A stretch of 64,000 bases of DNA from NCBI GenBank assembly GCA_947494095.1, contig CANLTI010000003.1:1-64000 (forward strand). Direction: 5' to 3'. This document shows positions 36,195 through 46,080 of this stretch, piece after piece. The notes beneath the pieces are model-generated. The model worked only from the letters and a program-made list of their open reading frames with translations, was not told the origin of the DNA and made no database searches. Numbering within the stretch: the stretch's first letter is position 1; each line of letters opens with the position of its first letter. The stretch comes from an uncultured Pseudomonadales bacterium (GTDB taxonomy: Bacteria; Pseudomonadota; Gammaproteobacteria; Pseudomonadales; Cellvibrionaceae). Made by a program: the position numbers and the translations under genes.

Positions 36195-36401
36195 ATGTCT
36201 ACAGTTAAAGGTACCGTTAAGTGGTTCAACGAATCTAAAGGTTTTGGTTTTATTGAGCAAGAGTCTGGCCCAGATGTTTTTGCTCACTTTAGCGCCATTT
36301 CAGGCTCTGGCTTTAAAACCTTAGCCGAAGGCCAAAAAGTTGAGTTCACCGTAACTCAAGGCCAAAAAGGCCCTCAAGCTGAAAACATCGTTGCTATCTA
36401 A
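36195..36401 (+). CDS. Cold-shock protein, CspA family
   Basis: This 68-residue single-OB-fold protein has both RNA-binding motifs: RNP1 as KGFGFIEQ (residues 15-22) and RNP2 as DVFAHF (27-32). Length and sequence are standard. Such proteins bind single-stranded nucleic acids and act as RNA chaperones. The gene is monocistronic, with a long leader upstream and a terminator downstream. Confidence 0.97.
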   Translation: MSTVKGTVKWFNESKGFGFIEQESGPDVFAHFSAISGSGFKTLAEGQKVEFTVTQGQKGPQAENIVAI

Positions 36402-36431
36402 CTGTAGTTAGCGCAAATATGTAGTTAGCAC

Positions 36432-36460
36432 AAAAAAACCGGCAATAGCCGGTTTTTTTT
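36432..36460. terminator. Intrinsic terminator of the cold-shock gene
   Basis: The stem AAAAAACCGGC / GCCGGTTTTTT has a 4-base loop and ends in eight T residues. The A run on the left lets it also serve the convergent RND gene. Confidence 0.95.
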
Positions 36461-36492
36461 CGTCTGAGTTTTACTGCTTACGCGTATTCGGA

Positions 36493-39400
36493 TTAAAAAA
36501 TAGACCCTGACGCCTCATCATCACGCTCTACCTTAGCAGGTGCTCCACGTAGTTTTTGCCACATACCCGCAACAGATCGCCCCAAGTTATGTCCTCCCAA
36601 ATAGCTACACGGCACAAGCAATAACGTCACCACAGATGAAAACATGACGCCAAACGATAAAGACACCACCATCGGTATTAAAAACTGCGCCTGAGTGCTC
36701 TTTTCAAACAATATAGGCAGCAAGCCTGCAAAGGTTGTAATCGAAGTCAATACAATGGGCCTAAAGCGATCAATACCGGCACGCAACACCGCATCATTCA
36801 CTTGCACCCCTTGCGCTCGCAGCTGATTAATACGCTCCAATAAAACTAAATTGTCATTCACTACAACCCCAGCACACGCCAAGAACCCAAAAAAACTCAT
36901 CAGCGATATGCTCTGCCCGAGTAATAAATGCCCTAATACAGCGCCAACAAAACCAAAAGGTACAGCCATCATAACCAGAAAGGGCTGAAAAATTGACCGA
37001 AAGGCAATTGCAAAAAAAGCCAATACAATTAAAAACACTTTAAGAAAATTATTAGAGAAATTATCACCAAACTCCGCTTGCGATTTTAGCTCGCCATCGG
37101 GTAACAAGCTAAAGCCCGAGTAGGTTTTTTTCCAGCTATCCGCGTAATCAATCATCATTTGCTTGATCACTTCACTGGCATCTGTTCCCTCTAGCACATC
37201 GGCGGTAATGGTAATATTACGCTTGCGATCGACGCGGCGGATAGTGCTGGGCCCTGCCACCAACTGGATATAGGCGACCGTTTCTAGCGGTATCTGGGCA
37301 CCATCGCTCGTCCGAATACGCATTTCATCAAGCGTATCCAAGGAATGGCGCTCTTGAGCACTGTAACGCAGCATGACTCGCACATCTTCTTTACCCCGGG
37401 GTATACGCTGGATCTCATTACCATAAAACCCCTGACGTACTTGCTGTGCAATATCATTAAGCGTTAAGCCCAGAGCCTCGGCATAAGGTTTGAGCTCAAT
37501 TTCAACCTCAGCCCGCTCAGACTCCAAATCACTGCGTGCATTCTCAACGCCGTCATAAGCCGCCAGTACTTTAAGTACATCATCAACCGCCGCCTGCTGG
37601 ATACTACGCGAATCATCAAAGACATTTAAATTCAACGTGATATCAGGCCCGCTACCATTCATTGAGGCATTAAGCGAATAGCTTTGAGCCTCGGGAATAG
37701 GCCCTATTAATTCTCGCAATCTATCGGCCACATCGCTGATGGCAACTGTGCGACTTTCAGCTTCAGTTAAACCCACAAAAACCGTCGCCCCTATACCATT
37801 TGCACTTTTATTCACTTCGCGAATAAAAGGCTGTCCTTTGTTTTTGGCGATAAGCTCTGGGTCGGCGCGCAACACCTCCACTTGATCACGAATATACTGG
37901 CTCATCTCAACAGTACGCTCAAAAGCTGTGCCCTCAGCAAAGCTCACATTCACTCTAACAAAGGTTGAGGGTACCTCTGGCATAAAGCTTTTATTAATCC
38001 AGCCTACTGCGACTAGCAACACCGACATCGAAAACGTAAAAAAGAAAACCAAATAAGTACTGACTCTACGCTTGAGCACAAAAGCGAGCGCAGGCTGATA
38101 GCGTTTTTTAGCAAAACTTTCCATATGATCAGAAAACCAAGCACGCACCGCCGCCAAACGCTGCAACAGATAAAATCGGCTTGGCTTTTCGGGTTTCATG
38201 TGCGAGAGGTGCGACGGCAAAATCAATAAGGATTCAACCAATGAAAATATCAAACATAAAAACACAACATAAAAAATTGAACGTGTATATGTCAGTACTT
38301 CTGAAGGCACATCAATCATCGGCATGAAAAAGAATATCGTACTCATTACCGCCAAAAAAACCGGCTTTAATACAGAGCGCGTTCCTTCGTAAGCCGAATG
38401 TTCGCCACCATCGCCTTTTTGCTGCTGACTATAAATACTTTCGCCAATGATAATGGCGTCATCCACAACAATACCCAGCACCATCAAAAACGCAAACATA
38501 GACAGCATATTAATAGAGACATCAAAATACGGTAGTAGCCAAATAGCCCCTGCAAATGTTGTAGCAATACCTAGCACTACCCATATTGCTAATAGCGGCC
38601 GTAAAAAAAGCATTAAAATCACAAATACCAACACCAAACCGCTTAGCGCATTATCTTTTAATAAATTAAAGCGACTATCAAAAATTGAGCGCATTTCAAA
38701 ACTAATTTTAAGCGCCAAGCCTTGAGGTAAAGACGCTTGTAGCTCTTCGATATAGGCACGCGCATTGGTATTACCTTCAAATAATAGCGGGTTGTCGCTC
38801 AACATAATTTCTAGATCAACCCCAGGCTTGCCGTTGACGCTAAATTGAATATCTTGTTCAGCAAATCCATCATTCACCTGCGCAATATCGCCCAACAGTA
38901 ATTGTCTACCGTCAGGCTCACTGCGCACAACAATACGCTCAAAATCAGCTTGTACATACGCTTGCGCGCGAGTCTGAATTTGAATATCACCTTCTTTAGC
39001 TTTAATCATCCCAGCTGGTACATTCAGTGATGAGCGACGAATCGCTAATGCCACCTCATCAAAACTTAAGCTATAGCGGCGTAGCGTTTCTTCTGAAACC
39101 TCAACACTCACCTCATCATCTTTGATGCCGACAATTTTGACTTCTGAAATACCCTCTAGCAGGGGTAATTCATCCCGTATTTGATAGGCAATTTCTTTAA
39201 TGGCTTCTGCGGTTGCATCACCGTATAACGAAGCATACATTAACGTTTGACGATATGCTTGCTGCCTTATAATTGGGCGCTCCGCACTGGCGGGAAAGGT
39301 AATAATAGCATCAACGCGACTTTTGACATCACTGAGCAACTCTCGAACATCAAAGCCTTCCTCCACGGTGATATTGACCGAGCCATAGCCTTGACGAGCC

Positions 39401-39654
39401 GTTGATGTGATTTGAAAAACCCCGGGTAAATCAGACACAGCCTCTTCAATGCGAATAACGATTTGCTGCTCAACCTCACTCGAAGCCGCACCAGGGTAAA
39501 CCATTGTCACATCTATACGGTTACCGGTAAAAGCAGGGAAAACCTCCTTTTTAACCGACCCAGAACCTGAATAGCCACCAATTAACATGGCAATCATTAA
39601 TAAATTTGCCGCAATAGGATTGCGTACAAACCATTGAATTATTCCATTCATCAT
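36493..39654 (-). CDS. RND-family efflux transporter, inner-membrane pump subunit
   Basis: The 1053-residue protein has the AcrB-like plan of 12 membrane helices in two halves, each with a large periplasmic loop. The first helix ends NLLMIAMLIGGY; family motifs include VYPGAASSEVEQQI near residue 53, and GIVVDDAIIIGES with paired acidic residues in TM4 and CAGVVVNDNLVLLERI in TM10. Such pumps use the proton gradient to export toxic compounds. It lies 12 bp after its adaptor gene. No outer-membrane TolC-type gene is beside it. Confidence 0.93.
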   Translation of the reverse strand: MMNGIIQWFVRNPIAANLLMIAMLIGGYSGSGSVKKEVFPAFTGNRIDVTMVYPGAASSEVEQQIVIRIEEAVSDLPGVFQITSTARQGYGSVNITVEEGFDVRELLSDVKSRVDAIITFPASAERPIIRQQAYRQTLMYASLYGDATAEAIKEIAYQIRDELPLLEGISEVKIVGIKDDEVSVEVSEETLRRYSLSFDEVALAIRRSSLNVPAGMIKAKEGDIQIQTRAQAYVQADFERIVVRSEPDGRQLLLGDIAQVNDGFAEQDIQFSVNGKPGVDLEIMLSDNPLLFEGNTNARAYIEELQASLPQGLALKISFEMRSIFDSRFNLLKDNALSGLVLVFVILMLFLRPLLAIWVVLGIATTFAGAIWLLPYFDVSINMLSMFAFLMVLGIVVDDAIIIGESIYSQQQKGDGGEHSAYEGTRSVLKPVFLAVMSTIFFFMPMIDVPSEVLTYTRSIFYVVFLCLIFSLVESLLILPSHLSHMKPEKPSRFYLLQRLAAVRAWFSDHMESFAKKRYQPALAFVLKRRVSTYLVFFFTFSMSVLLVAVGWINKSFMPEVPSTFVRVNVSFAEGTAFERTVEMSQYIRDQVEVLRADPELIAKNKGQPFIREVNKSANGIGATVFVGLTEAESRTVAISDVADRLRELIGPIPEAQSYSLNASMNGSGPDITLNLNVFDDSRSIQQAAVDDVLKVLAAYDGVENARSDLESERAEVEIELKPYAEALGLTLNDIAQQVRQGFYGNEIQRIPRGKEDVRVMLRYSAQERHSLDTLDEMRIRTSDGAQIPLETVAYIQLVAGPSTIRRVDRKRNITITADVLEGTDASEVIKQMMIDYADSWKKTYSGFSLLPDGELKSQAEFGDNFSNNFLKVFLIVLAFFAIAFRSIFQPFLVMMAVPFGFVGAVLGHLLLGQSISLMSFFGFLACAGVVVNDNLVLLERINQLRAQGVQVNDAVLRAGIDRFRPIVLTSITTFAGLLPILFEKSTQAQFLIPMVVSLSFGVMFSSVVTLLLVPCSYLGGHNLGRSVAGMWQKLRGAPAKVERDDEASGSIF

Positions 39655-39666
39655 AGCATCCCTAAG

Positions 39667-40851
39667 TTATTGACTACTGGCTGCGGAAATCACGGCATCG
39701 GCTTTTTGAATATTTTCAAATACAGCTTCTACCTCGGTCCCTTCAGGCGTTAAGGTTTGTTTTTCTATGACGATGGGCGTTCCTGCTACAACATCCTTAG
39801 ACTGCAGCCAAACTTGATCGGCCGTCTTACGCAATACATGAACAGTGAGTGCACGCGTTTTATGATCTGAGTCCAAAATCAACATTTTATTGCGCTGAAA
39901 TAATGCCGCACGGGGCAAAACCAATACATTATCCAATGCTTTGCCTTCTATGTAGGCATCCACAAATAAACCCGGCAGTAACGGTAGCTTTCCGGCAAAA
40001 GGGTTAGCCACCTCAACCACCGCATAATACATTCGCGTGCGTGTATCAACAAAGGCCTCTGTACGGGTTAGCAGGCCTTTCCAGGTATGCGACTGCCCCG
40101 CAACAACACCCTTGATTAACACGCTAGGTTTTGTTTGCGCATCAGCGGTAAAAGGTAGATCTATCAATGCCGCTTGCGCTTCAGTTAATGGCAAGCGAAT
40201 TTCAGCAATCGCAGTATCATAGACAGTTGCAACAGTACTACCTTTATTAACAAACTGACCGACATTCACCGATGTTTGCTTAATGCGACCATTAAAAGGA
40301 ACAGACATATTGGCACGCTGAACATTGAGCTGAGCACTTTCAACATCGGCTTTAGCAAACGCCAAGCTCGCGACCGCAGAGGCCAACTGAGGTTTGCGGA
40401 TAAATAAATCATTAGCATTAGTATTACCTAAATCGCGCCATTCCCGCTGAGCTTGACGCGCTAAGCCTCGCTCTTGTGCAACGCGACGCTCGGCATCGGC
40501 CAAGCGCGCCTTTGCACTTAATAATGCAGTGTAGTAATCCCTATCATCAATTTTAACTAACACATGATCTTTATTAAAAAAACCACCATCATCAAACTGG
40601 CTATCCACGCTCACAACTAGGCCACTCACCTCAGCCATAAGGTTGATTTCTCGCTTTGGCTCTACGGTGCCTTGTGCATCCACGGTTAAACGTACAGGTT
40701 GTGGCTTAGCTGTTTCAACGGCGACTTTAATCAATGCCGATACCGCTTCATCAAGATTGGGGGTTGGCTTGGGCTTAGCTAGCACCAAAGTAGCTAATAC
40801 ACCGCAGCCAATAACAAAAATACCCAGCGGCAATCCAAATTGTTTCCTCAT
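39667..40851 (-). CDS. RND efflux periplasmic adaptor (HlyD/MFP family)
   Basis: The 394-residue protein has an N-terminal membrane anchor (LGIFVIGCGVLATLVLA), a split lipoyl domain (GTVEPKREINLMAEVSG and PFNGRIKQTSVNVGQFV), an alpha-helical hairpin between them (about 105-165) and beta-barrel/membrane-proximal domains. It links the pump to an outer-membrane channel. AGGA precedes the ATG. It is the upstream partner of the pump gene and follows trmB by 54 bp. Confidence 0.92.
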   Translation of the reverse strand: MRKQFGLPLGIFVIGCGVLATLVLAKPKPTPNLDEAVSALIKVAVETAKPQPVRLTVDAQGTVEPKREINLMAEVSGLVVSVDSQFDDGGFFNKDHVLVKIDDRDYYTALLSAKARLADAERRVAQERGLARQAQREWRDLGNTNANDLFIRKPQLASAVASLAFAKADVESAQLNVQRANMSVPFNGRIKQTSVNVGQFVNKGSTVATVYDTAIAEIRLPLTEAQAALIDLPFTADAQTKPSVLIKGVVAGQSHTWKGLLTRTEAFVDTRTRMYYAVVEVANPFAGKLPLLPGLFVDAYIEGKALDNVLVLPRAALFQRNKMLILDSDHKTRALTVHVLRKTADQVWLQSKDVVAGTPIVIEKQTLTPEGTEVEAVFENIQKADAVISAASSQ

Positions 40852-40905
40852 AACCTATTCCTATATTCCCATTTGATAAAGCGATAAATCCATCAGACAC
40901 CTAGA

Positions 40906-41676
40906 TTATTGCGCGTTCACTTTTTTATAGAGTAAATCCCAAACGCCATGCCCCAAGCGCTCACCGCGCTTTTCAAATTTTGTTTTAGGGCGATAATCCG
41001 GTGCCGGTGAATAATGCTCGGCTCCCATGGGGTTGATGTATTCTGGGCATTGCGCCAAAGCTTCAACCATATATTCTGCATAGGGCTGCCAATCGGTTGC
41101 CATATGCAACACGCCATCAACCGTCAGTTTACGGGCAATAGTGGTCATAAAAGGCTTTTGCACAATACGGCGTTTATTGTGTTTTTTCTTGTGCCAAGGG
41201 TCGGGGAAAAACAACTGCAATCGCGCAATACTATTATCCTCAAAGCAATCGGTTAATACATCGGTTGCATCGGCCATAAAAACCCATAGGTTTTTTAACC
41301 CCAACCTTCCGGCCTCATTAATTAAGCGCCCAACACCTGGCGGGTGCACTTCAATACCCACAAAATTGGTATTAGGGTCAGCTTGCGCCATTTCCAGTAA
41401 GGAGTCGCCCATACCAAAACCCACCTCCACAACCACCGGCTTTTGCTCAGCAAAAATCATTTGTGTAGCCGCCAAACCGTCATGCAAAGAGCGCCCATAC
41501 GTTGGCCACCACTGGTCAAAAGCCGACTGCTGACCTTCGGTCATACGGCCTCCGCGTATAACAAAGCTGCGTATCGATTTGTCTTTAAATTCAGGCCGAA
41601 CAACCACCGCCGCCGCTTCAGCAGAGACGCTGGTCGGGCTATCGTTAGGGGCATCAGGAGTCTTTTGTATTGTCAT
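40906..41676 (-). CDS. trmB: tRNA (guanine-N7-)-methyltransferase TrmB
   Basis: The 256-residue enzyme methylates G46 of tRNAs using S-adenosylmethionine. Motifs seen are RSFVIRGGRMTEGQ near residue 35, VEVGFGMGDSL (SAM site), NFVGIEVHPPGVG, and FPDPWHKKKHNKRR (catalytic/tRNA site). The N-terminal 30 residues are low complexity and poorly conserved, so the true start may be internal. It is the fourth gene of a tightly packed minus-strand set with two other RNA-modification genes. Confidence 0.95.
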   Translation of the reverse strand: MTIQKTPDAPNDSPTSVSAEAAAVVVRPEFKDKSIRSFVIRGGRMTEGQQSAFDQWWPTYGRSLHDGLAATQMIFAEQKPVVVEVGFGMGDSLLEMAQADPNTNFVGIEVHPPGVGRLINEAGRLGLKNLWVFMADATDVLTDCFEDNSIARLQLFFPDPWHKKKHNKRRIVQKPFMTTIARKLTVDGVLHMATDWQPYAEYMVEALAQCPEYINPMGAEHYSPAPDYRPKTKFEKRGERLGHGVWDLLYKKVNAQ

Positions 41677-41682
41677 AAATAT

Positions 41683-42411
41683 TTACCGATAAATAAAAAG
41701 TAACTGTTCGCCATGCTCTTTAAGCCAGCGCTTAGCACTGCGAATAACAGGTGGTTTACAGCCTTTGGCCACCTCGGCCCAAAAGGCTGACGAATGATTT
41801 AAATGTTTTAAATGACACAACTCGTGCACAACCACGTAATTGCGCACGGCTTCAGGCGCCATCATGAGCAGGGTATTTAAGGCTACCACACCATTATGGT
41901 TGCAGCTGCCCCAACAACTTTTATAAGGGCGCAGCTTAATCTGTTTGGGGTAGAGCTGTAATTGCGCTTGCCAGTGCGTTACCCGACCCGCTAAATCTTC
42001 CTTAGCGGCCGTTGCGCACGCGTTGAGTAAAAGCACTTTTTGATCAGCCAATGAGCGTTCAAAAAACGCCGCATCAATACACGATAAACCGGCCTTATCA
42101 GCCTCGCCTAAAGCCACTTTACGACCCAGCCAAAACACTTCACTGTGAACATTCAAAGGTGCCCGAGTCATTACCGATGGGTTATCACCTAAAGGTTTGT
42201 GGGCATGTTTGAGTATCCATTGCGCCTTACTATTGACCCACGCCATAACATGCGCATCAGAGGCGAATGTCGGTGCAAACACCACCACCTCACCAGCGCG
42301 CACCTTAAGCCCTAGTGTTTTACGCCGCACCGAGCGCTTCAATACGATATTTAACGCATCAAGATCTGCCTTTAACCCTGCTGGCCATATGGCATACTGC
42401 AATCGACTCAC
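41683..42411 (-). CDS. YgjP-type metallopeptidase-like protein (DUF45)
   Basis: The 242-residue protein belongs to the YgjP/DUF45 group of minimal zinc peptidase-like proteins. The zinc motif HELCH appears in VVHELCHLKHLNH near residue 200, with further conserved W in AFWAEV. SCWGSCNHNG upstream is also a family motif. The GTG start overlaps the stop of the RlmD-like gene (GTGA), so translation is coupled. The in vivo substrate of the family is not known. Confidence 0.88.
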   Translation of the reverse strand: MSRLQYAIWPAGLKADLDALNIVLKRSVRRKTLGLKVRAGEVVVFAPTFASDAHVMAWVNSKAQWILKHAHKPLGDNPSVMTRAPLNVHSEVFWLGRKVALGEADKAGLSCIDAAFFERSLADQKVLLLNACATAAKEDLAGRVTHWQAQLQLYPKQIKLRPYKSCWGSCNHNGVVALNTLLMMAPEAVRNYVVVHELCHLKHLNHSSAFWAEVAKGCKPPVIRSAKRWLKEHGEQLLFIYR

Positions 42412-43661
42412 CTATCTGTGCGCTCTAACAAGACACACAGCTCAATATGGGGAGTTTGCGGAAACATATCGACAGGCAGCACACTCACCAAGGTATAGCC
42501 TTTTGCCATAAACCCTTGTACATCACGCATGCAAGTGGCTAAATCACAAGAAATATAAGCCACACGCTCAAAACCTTTGTGCTCAAATAAAGGCTTTGAG
42601 CACATCAGCCCTTCACGAGGCGGATCAAGCACCAGTATTTTGGCATCATCATGCTTTTTGCATAAAGCCGATAATGCCGTTTCATCAAACAAATCAGCCA
42701 CCTCGGCCTTGACGCCTTGCAGCCCCAGCGCCTGTAAATGATCAACCGCTACGGGGACAACTTCAGCAGCAATAATTTGCTCAAAGCCCAGCGTTGCCAG
42801 TGTACGGGTAAAATTACCTGAGCCGGCAAATAGCTCGAGCACTTTGTGCGATGTGCACTGAACAGATGGACTTAAAGCATCGCGCAACCATTGCTGCAAC
42901 ACGGTATTTTGCCCGCTATTGCCTTGCATAAAAGGCCGCCGTACATTCGCCTCTACAGCCTCGATTGGCATCGCGTCATCAACCGCTAACAAGGTGTAGC
43001 TTTTTTTGCCCTTACGTTTTTTGCCCGTCCACTGCTCGTTCGGCAAACGCGCTCTTAATGAGGCTAAATGCTCAGCCACCTGGACATTTAATAGGCCGCA
43101 TGTTTTAACATCAATCAAAGCATCACTTTGCGTGGCGTTAAAACCTAAAATACGCCCATCGCTTTTAAATTCTGCACGATTACGATAACCCATCGCTTTA
43201 GCACTAGCGGCTATCGGTGCTAGTGCCGTTTGGCTCACCTTACCCGTCAAGCGCTCCATGGCTGAGCTCACCCACCGCTGCTTTTGCGCCAACTGCGCGT
43301 CATACTCTATAAATTGCCACGCACAGCCGCCACAACTGGGGGCACGAGGTTTGGCCAAGCTCATAAAGTGGGCACAAAAAGGCGTAATACGCTGCTCGCA
43401 AGGCTCATCGACATTTAATAATTGTGCAACAGCAAAGCGTTTTTTAAAGGCTGTAATCTTGACTGTGATACGCTCGCCCAACCATGCGCCACGCACAAAT
43501 ACCGCCACTCCACAGCTATGCTCCAACACGGCTTGGCCGTTGGTTGCTACATCGCGAACAACGCCCGTAAAAACAACACCCTCTAAAGGATGCCTCGCCG
43601 CGGCCTGCAAAGTCGTCCCTTTGCCAGAACCTTTATTGGCTTTAAAAATATTGAGTTTCAT
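42408..43661 (-). CDS. RlmD/TrmA-family RNA (uracil-5-)-methyltransferase
   Basis: This 417-residue protein has an N-terminal TRAM-like RNA-binding domain (about 25-80), four cysteines for a [4Fe-4S] cluster (Cys in EPCEQ, PFCAHF and CGGCAW), a SAM motif LELFAGSGNFT near residue 270, the DPPREG motif with its preceding LVLDP, and catalytic ISCDLATC near residue 375. These are the marks of the RumA/RlmD/RlmC/TrmA enzymes that make m5U in rRNA or tRNA. The exact target base cannot be assigned. Its ATG overlaps the DTW gene stop (ATGA). Confidence 0.9.
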   Translation of the reverse strand: MKLNIFKANKGSGKGTTLQAAARHPLEGVVFTGVVRDVATNGQAVLEHSCGVAVFVRGAWLGERITVKITAFKKRFAVAQLLNVDEPCEQRITPFCAHFMSLAKPRAPSCGGCAWQFIEYDAQLAQKQRWVSSAMERLTGKVSQTALAPIAASAKAMGYRNRAEFKSDGRILGFNATQSDALIDVKTCGLLNVQVAEHLASLRARLPNEQWTGKKRKGKKSYTLLAVDDAMPIEAVEANVRRPFMQGNSGQNTVLQQWLRDALSPSVQCTSHKVLELFAGSGNFTRTLATLGFEQIIAAEVVPVAVDHLQALGLQGVKAEVADLFDETALSALCKKHDDAKILVLDPPREGLMCSKPLFEHKGFERVAYISCDLATCMRDVQGFMAKGYTLVSVLPVDMFPQTPHIELCVLLERTDR

Positions 43662-44461
43662 ATATTAGTGTCATAATCCTCTAAATAGGTGTGCGATACG
43701 GACGGTAACACCTGTGTGCAGGCCCGTGTTGCCGCGTAGTGCTGATTAAATACCGTAAAAATATGCTGCAAGTGCACGCACGCTGTGGTTGCCTTAAGTG
43801 CGCTCAGTACCAAGCCCGCCGCCTCAGCCGTTGCTAATCGAGAGTTCTCTGACGCCTTACGCATTGCATATTCACCCACAACAACATCATCGAGTGCAAA
43901 AAAAGGAATATGCCTTAGCCAATCGCTATGATTAAACATACGTGCCGCTTGCCGCCACGTGCCATCTAAAAAAATCAATGTTGGCTTTTGCCTGTGCCCA
44001 CCACCTTTATGGGTATCAGCCAAAGAGCGGCTCTGCGAGGTGAAGCTTACCGCTTTGCGATCGTTGCGTGCTGGGTACACCACGGCACACTGCCGATGGG
44101 GGTCGGCAAGTATTGCAAGTAATTGAGCCGGGGGCTCTAGGCGTGACCATTCAAAAGCCATACACTGCCGCGGAAACGATTCGGCAATAAGTCGGCCAGT
44201 ATTAGTCGGTTTGAGTATTTCGTCACGGTGCATCAGCAATATAACATCGAAAGGTAATTCACCAGTAAAGGGCTTTAACCACTCACAAATACAATATTGT
44301 TGCGCCAACAAACACTCATGGCAGCGTTTGACGGTAATGCCTCGCGCTAAAAAAGGTTTTTTTGCCGTCTGCATGCGCATCTGGCGCAATTGTTTATAGG
44401 CATTCATACTTTTACTATTTTCATCGTATATTATTGTTGAATCAGATTGCTTAACATTCAT
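43658..44461 (-). CDS. DTW-domain tRNA-uridine aminocarboxypropyltransferase
   Basis: The 267-residue protein has the N-terminal zinc-like CHECLLAQQYCICE motif (near 49-62) and the DTW-family core: LLMHRDEILKPTNTGRL and, near residue 170, FLDGTWRQA, the variant of the family D-x-T-W motif. Members add the acp group to a uridine in tRNA (TapT/TuaA). It is the first gene of the run DTW, RlmD-like, YgjP-like, TrmB, RND adaptor, RND pump; the first four are overlapped or nearly so. Confidence 0.88.
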   Translation of the reverse strand: MNVKQSDSTIIYDENSKSMNAYKQLRQMRMQTAKKPFLARGITVKRCHECLLAQQYCICEWLKPFTGELPFDVILLMHRDEILKPTNTGRLIAESFPRQCMAFEWSRLEPPAQLLAILADPHRQCAVVYPARNDRKAVSFTSQSRSLADTHKGGGHRQKPTLIFLDGTWRQAARMFNHSDWLRHIPFFALDDVVVGEYAMRKASENSRLATAEAAGLVLSALKATTACVHLQHIFTVFNQHYAATRACTQVLPSVSHTYLEDYDTNI

Positions 44462-44539
44462 TAACTCGGGGCCAAGTTTTATACCACCCGGCTAAAAACT
44501 GGCTCAAGACATTGACTTTATTTACGGGGCTTCATTGCT

Positions 44540-45193
44540 ATGCCATCGCCACTTATACGCCACTTCAGTTTTATTGATAAAAGCATTAATCAATTCGATA
44601 CTGTTTTGCGCACACTCCATGCCAAACAAGATCGTAGTACACGAGCCAATCCCGCTGACACCCAAGCAGAGGCCCAGCTCACCCCCGCACAAAAAAAACA
44701 CAGCGCCGGCCTCATTCGCGTGAACCACTCGGGTGAAGTGTGTGCCCAAGCGCTTTACCAAGGTCAGGCATTAACAGCGAAACTTCCTGCGGTCAAAAGT
44801 CAAATGGCAAAAGCCGCCAGCGAAGAAGAAGATCATCTAGCTTGGTGCCAAAAACGTCTCAACGAGCTAAATACCCAACCCAGCCTGCTAAACCCTTTAT
44901 GGTACGGGTTATCACTCGGCATTGGCGCCAGTGCTGGATTGATTAGCGATAAATTGAGCCTAGGCTTTGTCGCAGCCACCGAAGATCAAGTGTGCCGACA
45001 CTTGAGTCATCATATGCAAAGCCTGCCTGTAGATGATGCCAAATCGCACGCCATTATAAAGCAGATGCATATTGATGAAGCTGAACATGGCGCTATCGCA
45101 CTAAACGCAGGCGGCTATGACTTCCCCCGCCCCGTTAAACAAGCGATGAGCCAAGTCGCTAGAGTCATGACTTGGCTGTCTTACCGCATATAA
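44540..45193 (+). CDS. coq7: Demethoxyubiquinone hydroxylase Coq7
   Basis: The 217-residue di-iron enzyme hydroxylates 2-polyprenyl-3-methyl-6-methoxy-1,4-benzoquinone in ubiquinone synthesis. Ligands are seen in RVNHSGEVCAQALY, EEEDHLAWC and HIDEAEHGAIAL, the three E/ExxH blocks. GLSLGIGASAGLISDKLSLGF is the hydrophobic patch that lies on the membrane. It stands alone on the plus strand. In Pseudomonas it lies in the same neighbourhood as OsmC, vfr and trpCDG, as here. Confidence 0.95.
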   Translation: MPSPLIRHFSFIDKSINQFDTVLRTLHAKQDRSTRANPADTQAEAQLTPAQKKHSAGLIRVNHSGEVCAQALYQGQALTAKLPAVKSQMAKAASEEEDHLAWCQKRLNELNTQPSLLNPLWYGLSLGIGASAGLISDKLSLGFVAATEDQVCRHLSHHMQSLPVDDAKSHAIIKQMHIDEAEHGAIALNAGGYDFPRPVKQAMSQVARVMTWLSYRI

Positions 45194-45219
45194 CTCGCCT
45201 GTAAAAACGCGTATAAGGC

Positions 45220-45642
45220 TTACTCTGTTTCTACGACTTCAAAGTCATGCGTCAAGGTTACCCCTGCTGCTTCTAGCATAATTGAAGCCGAGCAATACTT
45301 AGTGGCCGATAACGAAACCGCCCGCTCAACCTGGCTAGACTTAAGTGCTGCGCCGCTAACAACAAAGTGTAAATGGATTTTGGTAAAAGGCGAGGGGGTT
45401 CCCTGGGCGCGCTCGGCTTGCAATTCAACACGGCAAGCACTCACTTTTTGGCGTGATTTTTTGAGAATAGAAACAATATCAAAAGAGGCGCAACCGCCAA
45501 GGCCCATTAATATCATCTCCATAGGCCGCACGGCCATATCGCGACCGCCATGATCGGGCGGGCCATCCATCACAACCGTATGGCCACTACCCGACTCCGC
45601 AATAAACATTACCCCATCAACCCACTTCACTGTTGCCTGCAT
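45220..45642 (-). CDS. OsmC/YhfA-family protein
   Basis: The 140-residue protein matches the OsmC-like YhfA type: MEMILMGLGGCASFD with the first Cys (near 53) and KYCSASIMLEAAG with the second Cys near 119. These two residues form the peroxidatic pair in active OsmC/Ohr enzymes. GGAG precedes the ATG. It is convergent with coq7 (26-bp gap) and divergent from crp. A thiol peroxidase role is possible but YhfA itself is uncharacterised. Confidence 0.88.
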   Translation of the reverse strand: MQATVKWVDGVMFIAESGSGHTVVMDGPPDHGGRDMAVRPMEMILMGLGGCASFDIVSILKKSRQKVSACRVELQAERAQGTPSPFTKIHLHFVVSGAALKSSQVERAVSLSATKYCSASIMLEAAGVTLTHDFEVVETE

Positions 45643-46080
45643 AGAAAAAACTCCGAGTGTACGATTTTTGCTCGCCTAATTATTAAATACGTGCCAGATT
45701 ACCACAGCACCCCAAAAAAATGCGTAAAAACTGTGCCCCTCATAACAAAACGAGTACCGCATGCATAGCCAGCAGCCGTATTAGTCGTAATAATATGTAC
45801 GCGCAACGCACAAGCACTGCAAAGTGCGTCTATAATTTTGATTATGTAGCTGCTCGGTTTACGCAAGAGTGTTTTACTAGATTATGACTAGAGCACCGAT
45901 TATCGGCTAATCCAGCCATAAGATAAGATAAGGTAAAGAAGGTTAGCGTTAACAACAAAGCGCATACGAGCTTTAGATGCAAAACACGACACATCACCGT
46001 TACACAATAAATAACTGCATATTATTGTGATATCTGGTAAAACATAAACAGACACCGATTACTTACTGAGGAACGTCGTT
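45643..46080. other. Divergent region upstream of crp and OsmC (438 bp)
   Basis: No gene is seen. It must hold promoters for crp on the plus strand and for the OsmC gene on the minus strand. A TGTGA half-site occurs at 46026-46030, but I see no full TGTGA-N6-TCACA site. Confidence 0.45.

Noticed and set aside
45643..46080. CRP self-regulation site upstream of crp
   Set aside because: Only a TGTGA half-site was found, not a full inverted pair with 6-bp spacing.
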